A stretch of 7,260 nt of DNA, taken from NCBI GenBank assembly GCA_003167055.1, contig PMUE01000132.1, forward strand, positions 1 to 7,260, given 5' to 3'. Made by a program: the position numbers and the translations under genes. Source of the DNA: Vulcanimicrobiota bacterium (lineage in GTDB: Bacteria; Vulcanimicrobiota; Vulcanimicrobiia; Vulcanimicrobiales; Vulcanimicrobiaceae). The notes under the pieces are model-generated. The model was not told the DNA's origin and did no database searches. It saw nothing but the letters and a program-made list of their open reading frames with translations. Shown here piece after piece: positions 4,926-7,260 of the stretch; position 1 is the stretch's first letter, and each line of letters begins with the position of its first letter.

Positions 4926-5582
4926 CTAGCACTGCCGGGTGAAGCTGTAACCGCCGCCGGTAAGGTGTTTGCCGTCGGCAGAAAGCTTCATGTTGTGATT
5001 GCCGTAGTAGGTGATGATCGCGTTCGTGCCGTTGAGAATCCAGCTCCCGATCACGTCTTCACTGTCGGTGAGTTCGCCGTCGGGAGTGAGTTTGAGCGAA
5101 AGCTTACTGTTGCTGTCGTCTTGCCACGTTCCGATGAGGTTGGCCGTCGTGCACCCGGTCGGTACCGGCGTCGGGGTCGCGAGCGCAGTCTGAACACCGC
5201 CGTTGAAATTATGCGCGACATCGGTGCAAAGCGAACTGGCGTCGTACGGGTTGTTCGGTGTTTCGACGAAGCACGAGAACGTTACGACGTACCCGTTTCC
5301 GTTCGCATAGCAGTGGACGGTCGCTGATGCCGTCGTGTCCGGCTGTCCGACCTGATTGAGTGGGCCGGTCGCGACCCAATCGTCGGGCGAGGTCTGGCTC
5401 GCATTTTGCAAATAGGTATCGAGTGCGGTCTTGGCTTTGGCATTGCACTCATCGAGCGTGCCGGTAGGAATAGCGTAGCGAAGGCCGGTCGAAAGATCGA
5501 TCGCGGCCGGCGCGAGCGCGCCGGTCACGAGCATCGCCGTCACAAGCACGGCAGCGAACAGATGACGGCCTTTTATCACCAT
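4926..5582 (-). CDS. Secreted four-Cys domain protein with lipocalin-like C-terminal domain
   Basis: This is a 218-residue exported protein. Residues 1-27 form a signal peptide (MVIKGRH, hydrophobic run, LAPAA). An unnamed domain (about 30-133) carries Cys46, Cys91, Cys104 and Cys119, with VHCYANGNGYVVTFSC around the middle pair. It is paralogous to the upstream gene product. A Pro/Thr linker (ATPTPVPTG) leads to a C-terminal beta-rich domain (144-218) starting CTTANLIGTW, with LSLKLTPDGELTDS, WILNGTNAIITYYG and MKLSADGKHLTGG. This pattern resembles small lipocalin-like domains. Cys144 and Cys218 bracket it and may pair. The frame extends 48 codons further upstream, but that part is antisense-like Arg-rich sequence within the previous gene. 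The ATG used forms an ATGGTGA overlap with that gene's stop. Function unknown. Confidence 0.75.
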   Translation of the reverse strand: MVIKGRHLFAAVLVTAMLVTGALAPAAIDLSTGLRYAIPTGTLDECNAKAKTALDTYLQNASQTSPDDWVATGPLNQVGQPDTTASATVHCYANGNGYVVTFSCFVETPNNPYDASSLCTDVAHNFNGGVQTALATPTPVPTGCTTANLIGTWQDDSNSKLSLKLTPDGELTDSEDVIGSWILNGTNAIITYYGNHNMKLSADGKHLTGGGYSFTRQC

Positions 5583-5989
5583 GCTGCGCCGCCGGTTGAA
5601 GCCGTTGCCGACGCGTTGAAGGCGGCGATTACTTTCGTGCACAGCGCGGCAGCCGTGTCCACGCTTGGCGGCACTTGTGCGCTGCAGGTGAAACTCACGG
5701 CGTAGCCGGTACCTTGCGGGTGGCACTCGACAATTGCGATCTCGGACGGCGTTCCATCGACGTTGTCCACGCCGAACCAGTGGCCGGAGCCCGCTCCGGC
5801 TTCGGTTGCCGTCTGCATGACGGACGTCAATGCGCGATGGGCCTGGTCGCTGCAGGCACTAAATGGCTTATCCGGGACGACGCTGCGTTGACCAATCACG
5901 GTATCCAAGGTCGCACTCGCCGGAGCGCTGACCAGCAGCGCGCACAGCACGAACGCGGCGGCAATGCATGTACTGCGAAACCACATCAT
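5576..5989 (-). CDS. Secreted four-Cys domain protein, short paralogue
   Basis: This is a 137-residue exported protein of unknown function. The signal peptide is clear (two Met, Arg, a hydrophobic core, cleavage near ASA at 26). The mature part carries Cys46, Cys89, Cys102 and Cys117 and the motif VECHPQGTGYAVSFTC. The last three Cys have the same spacing (13 and 15) as in the downstream gene, and both proteins share an aromatic GY-V-F-C core and a following LCT-V helix, so they are tandem paralogues. The mature protein is just this domain, without the lipocalin-like extension. GGGAGG lies 12 nt upstream of the first ATG, which is rather far. It heads the three-gene minus-strand operon. Disulfide pairing is likely for an exported protein but is inferred. 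Confidence 0.75.
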   Translation of the reverse strand: MMWFRSTCIAAAFVLCALLVSAPASATLDTVIGQRSVVPDKPFSACSDQAHRALTSVMQTATEAGAGSGHWFGVDNVDGTPSEIAIVECHPQGTGYAVSFTCSAQVPPSVDTAAALCTKVIAAFNASATASTGGAAW

Positions 5990-6093
5990 GGTGAGTAAGA
6001 GCCTCCCTCGGGCGGTTCTCGTTGGACCTTGGAACGGTTTTCCCCCGCCTGTGGTGACCGGAATAGGCTCGCCGTTTTGCGAAGTTGAGAGGC
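5990..6093. promoter_or_regulatory. Divergent intergenic region
   Basis: This 104-bp region must hold the promoters of the four-Cys operon (minus) and the DUF2277 gene (plus). I see no -10 as good as TATACT on either strand; TAGGCT at 6064-6069 is a weak plus-strand candidate. The only clear signal is GGGAGG (6002-6007, minus strand), a ribosome binding site candidate for the minus-strand gene. Confidence 0.3.
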
Positions 6094-6360
6094 ATGTGCC
6101 GGAACATCAAAACACTTCACAATTTCGCGCCCCCCGCGACCCACGACGAAATTCGCGCCTCGGCCGTGCAGTTCGTGCGCAAGCTCAGCGGATTCACCCA
6201 TCCCTCGAAGGCCAACGAGGCGGCGTTCGAGCGCGCCGTCGATCGCGTTGCGGACGCCGCGCACGACTTGCTCCATTCACTCGTCACCAACGCGCCGCCG
6301 CGAGATCGCATCGAGGAAGCGCGCAAGGCGAAGGAGCGCTCGAAGCTTCGTTTCGCTTAG
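6094..6360 (+). CDS. DUF2277 family protein
   Basis: This 88-residue protein matches the DUF2277 family over its full length: the MCRNIKTLHNF start, PPATHDEIRASAVQFVRKLSGF, the PSKANEAAFERAVD block, HSLVTNAPPRDR, and a basic tail ending RFA. The family is small, cytoplasmic and mainly helical, with no established function. The start is the ATG immediately before CRNIK, as in the family. A TTG three codons earlier is rejected. The purine-rich GAGAGG lies just 1 nt before the ATG, too close to act as a normal Shine-Dalgarno. The stop overlaps by 4 nt the stop of the convergent retropepsin-like gene. Confidence 0.92.
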   Translation: MCRNIKTLHNFAPPATHDEIRASAVQFVRKLSGFTHPSKANEAAFERAVDRVADAAHDLLHSLVTNAPPRDRIEEARKAKERSKLRFA

Positions 6361-7259
6361 ATATTGGACTTCAAGAACAGTATGCGGTCGGGGTAATCGA
6401 AATACACTTGGTAGACGGAGAGCGCGTTGCGGCCGATGATGCCGTCGTAGTCCATGATGTCGAACGTCGACGTGATCGGCGGCATCTCGCCGCCGACCGT
6501 ACCGATCGCGGTCCTCTCCGGGTCGCGCGGCGTCGATGGCAGCTTTCGAACGAAATCTCGATAGGCGAGCGTGGCAAACGCGCCGGTGTCCACCAGGAAG
6601 TTTCCCTCCACACCCTCGACCGAGGCACTCACGCGGGGCACACCGTCGTCGAGCTGCATGTCCAGCGCGCGCATGCCCGGAACATTGGCTTTAAATGCGC
6701 TGCGTGGATAGAGCGTCAACGTCCCGGCCTTGAAGTCGATCTCGGAGATCGCGCTCGCGAGAAAATCGAAGCCCATCAATCCGACGAGGCGCGCATCCTT
6801 ATCGGTGCTTTGATCGAATGGGACGGTGTCAAAGGCGACGTCGCGCAACTGCAGTGGCCCGATGGTCATCTGCGGGATTCTCACGCTGCCGATATCGACG
6901 TCCCCGCCGCCGATGGTCGCGCTCGACCGCCCATACGTCGTCAGACCGAGCTCGTGTACGTAGGCGACCACCGTCTCGACGTAGTCGTTAAGCGGCCGGC
7001 CATCGTAACTATGGATGTGCTGCGCGATCATCTTGCCGAACATCCGGCGATAGTCTGCATAATCGGTGGTGTGCGCATACCGGTCGCGTTCGAAGCGAAC
7101 CTCGCGGTCGAGTAGAAACGTTTGCGCGTTGTAGTAGAGATGCTCGTCGATCCCGTTGGGCGGGTTCACGTCGAGCACGTACTCTTGCGGTTGCGTTTGG
7201 GTCAATCCCAAAACGGCGACGCGATACTGCGGGTCCTCGGGATGTTGGAAAGCCAACTC
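6357..7259 (-). CDS. Retropepsin-like aspartic protease family protein, 5'-truncated by window edge
   Basis: The frame is open to the window edge, so the N-terminus is missing; a TTG at 7256 is not taken as the start. The visible 301 residues appear to have three parts. The first resembles a LolA-like/outer-membrane lipoprotein-sorting fold (VLDVNPPNGIDEH, then a TTDYADYRRMFGKMI strand pair). The second is the rear half of a retropepsin-like domain, with GGGDVDIGSVRIPQMTIGPLQL and LVGLMGFDFL. The third is a complete retropepsin-like domain with the active-site motif FLVDTGAFATL (Asp codon 6588-6590) and the closing DGIIGRNAL. The first protease domain lacks its DTG strand, where the sequence passes directly from VETVVAYV to HELGLTTYG. 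Family members are usually exported. Substrate unknown, and protease activity is unproven. Confidence 0.8.
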   Translation of the reverse strand, partial: ELAFQHPEDPQYRVAVLGLTQTQPQEYVLDVNPPNGIDEHLYYNAQTFLLDREVRFERDRYAHTTDYADYRRMFGKMIAQHIHSYDGRPLNDYVETVVAYVHELGLTTYGRSSATIGGGDVDIGSVRIPQMTIGPLQLRDVAFDTVPFDQSTDKDARLVGLMGFDFLASAISEIDFKAGTLTLYPRSAFKANVPGMRALDMQLDDGVPRVSASVEGVEGNFLVDTGAFATLAYRDFVRKLPSTPRDPERTAIGTVGGEMPPITSTFDIMDYDGIIGRNALSVYQVYFDYPDRILFLKSNI

Positions 7260-7260
7260 G

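Noticed and set aside
5583..5726. 48-codon N-terminal extension of the lipocalin-like four-Cys protein
   Set aside because: It is Arg-rich, lies wholly inside the upstream gene, and would bury the clear signal peptide that begins at 5582.
5964..7115. Long plus-strand open frame of 383 codons
   Set aside because: It is Arg/Asp/His-rich antisense to the four-Cys gene start and to the retropepsin-like gene, and runs through DUF2277 in another frame. The frames with family matches are the real genes.
1..7260. CRISPR arrays, tRNA/rRNA genes, insertion sequence ends
   Set aside because: I looked for regularly spaced repeats, tRNA-like cloverleaf arms and transposase motifs and saw none.

Overview
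This window is a compact, GC-rich bacterial chromosome segment with twelve coding regions, two of them cut by the window edges. It holds no tRNA, rRNA, CRISPR array or insertion sequence that I could see, and no gene-free stretch longer than about 150 bases. The gene mix suggests a poorly cultured, free-living lineage such as Candidatus Eremiobacterota (WPS-2) or a relative. The pointers are a secreted stalk-domain (copper amine oxidase N-terminal type) protein, a retropepsin-like protein with a LolA-like front end, DUF2277, a BON lipoprotein and leaderless-type promoters. This placement is an inference and is not proven by any marker gene here.

The left third (1-2320, all + strand) is the most interesting part. 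A 5'-truncated gene with an Ada-like zinc-knuckle motif is followed by two copies of one cassette. Each copy has an extended -10 promoter (TGNTATACT), a 6-nt gap, an identical 19-nt leader start, a hairpin with a T6 tract, a conserved tail with a Shine-Dalgarno site, and a small dimeric alpha-beta barrel (ABM-like) protein. In copy 1 the ABM gene overlaps by 11 nt a secreted stalk-domain protein gene. Copy 2 stands alone and ends at a perfect 11-bp hairpin. The hairpin-before-gene layout suggests transcription attenuation or a short leader RNA, but the hairpins could also simply terminate the upstream units.

The middle (2320-4640) has a DoxX-family membrane protein whose -10 box sits 6 nt before its ATG, so its mRNA is probably leaderless. 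It converges on a minus-strand pair encoding a methylguanine-DNA methyltransferase (Ogt type) and an MDR-family quinone oxidoreductase. The stop codon of the first runs directly into the ribosome binding site of the second. Divergent from Ogt is a BON-domain lipoprotein.

The right part (4640-7260) has a minus-strand three-gene operon: two secreted paralogues sharing a four-cysteine domain with identical Cys spacing, one carrying an added lipocalin-like C-terminal domain, plus a small unrecognised Trp-rich protein. A plus-strand DUF2277 gene then converges on a 5'-truncated, two-domain retropepsin-like gene. Its first protease domain appears to lack the DTG-bearing half. All three convergent gene pairs abut or overlap at their stops, leaving no room for terminators between them.
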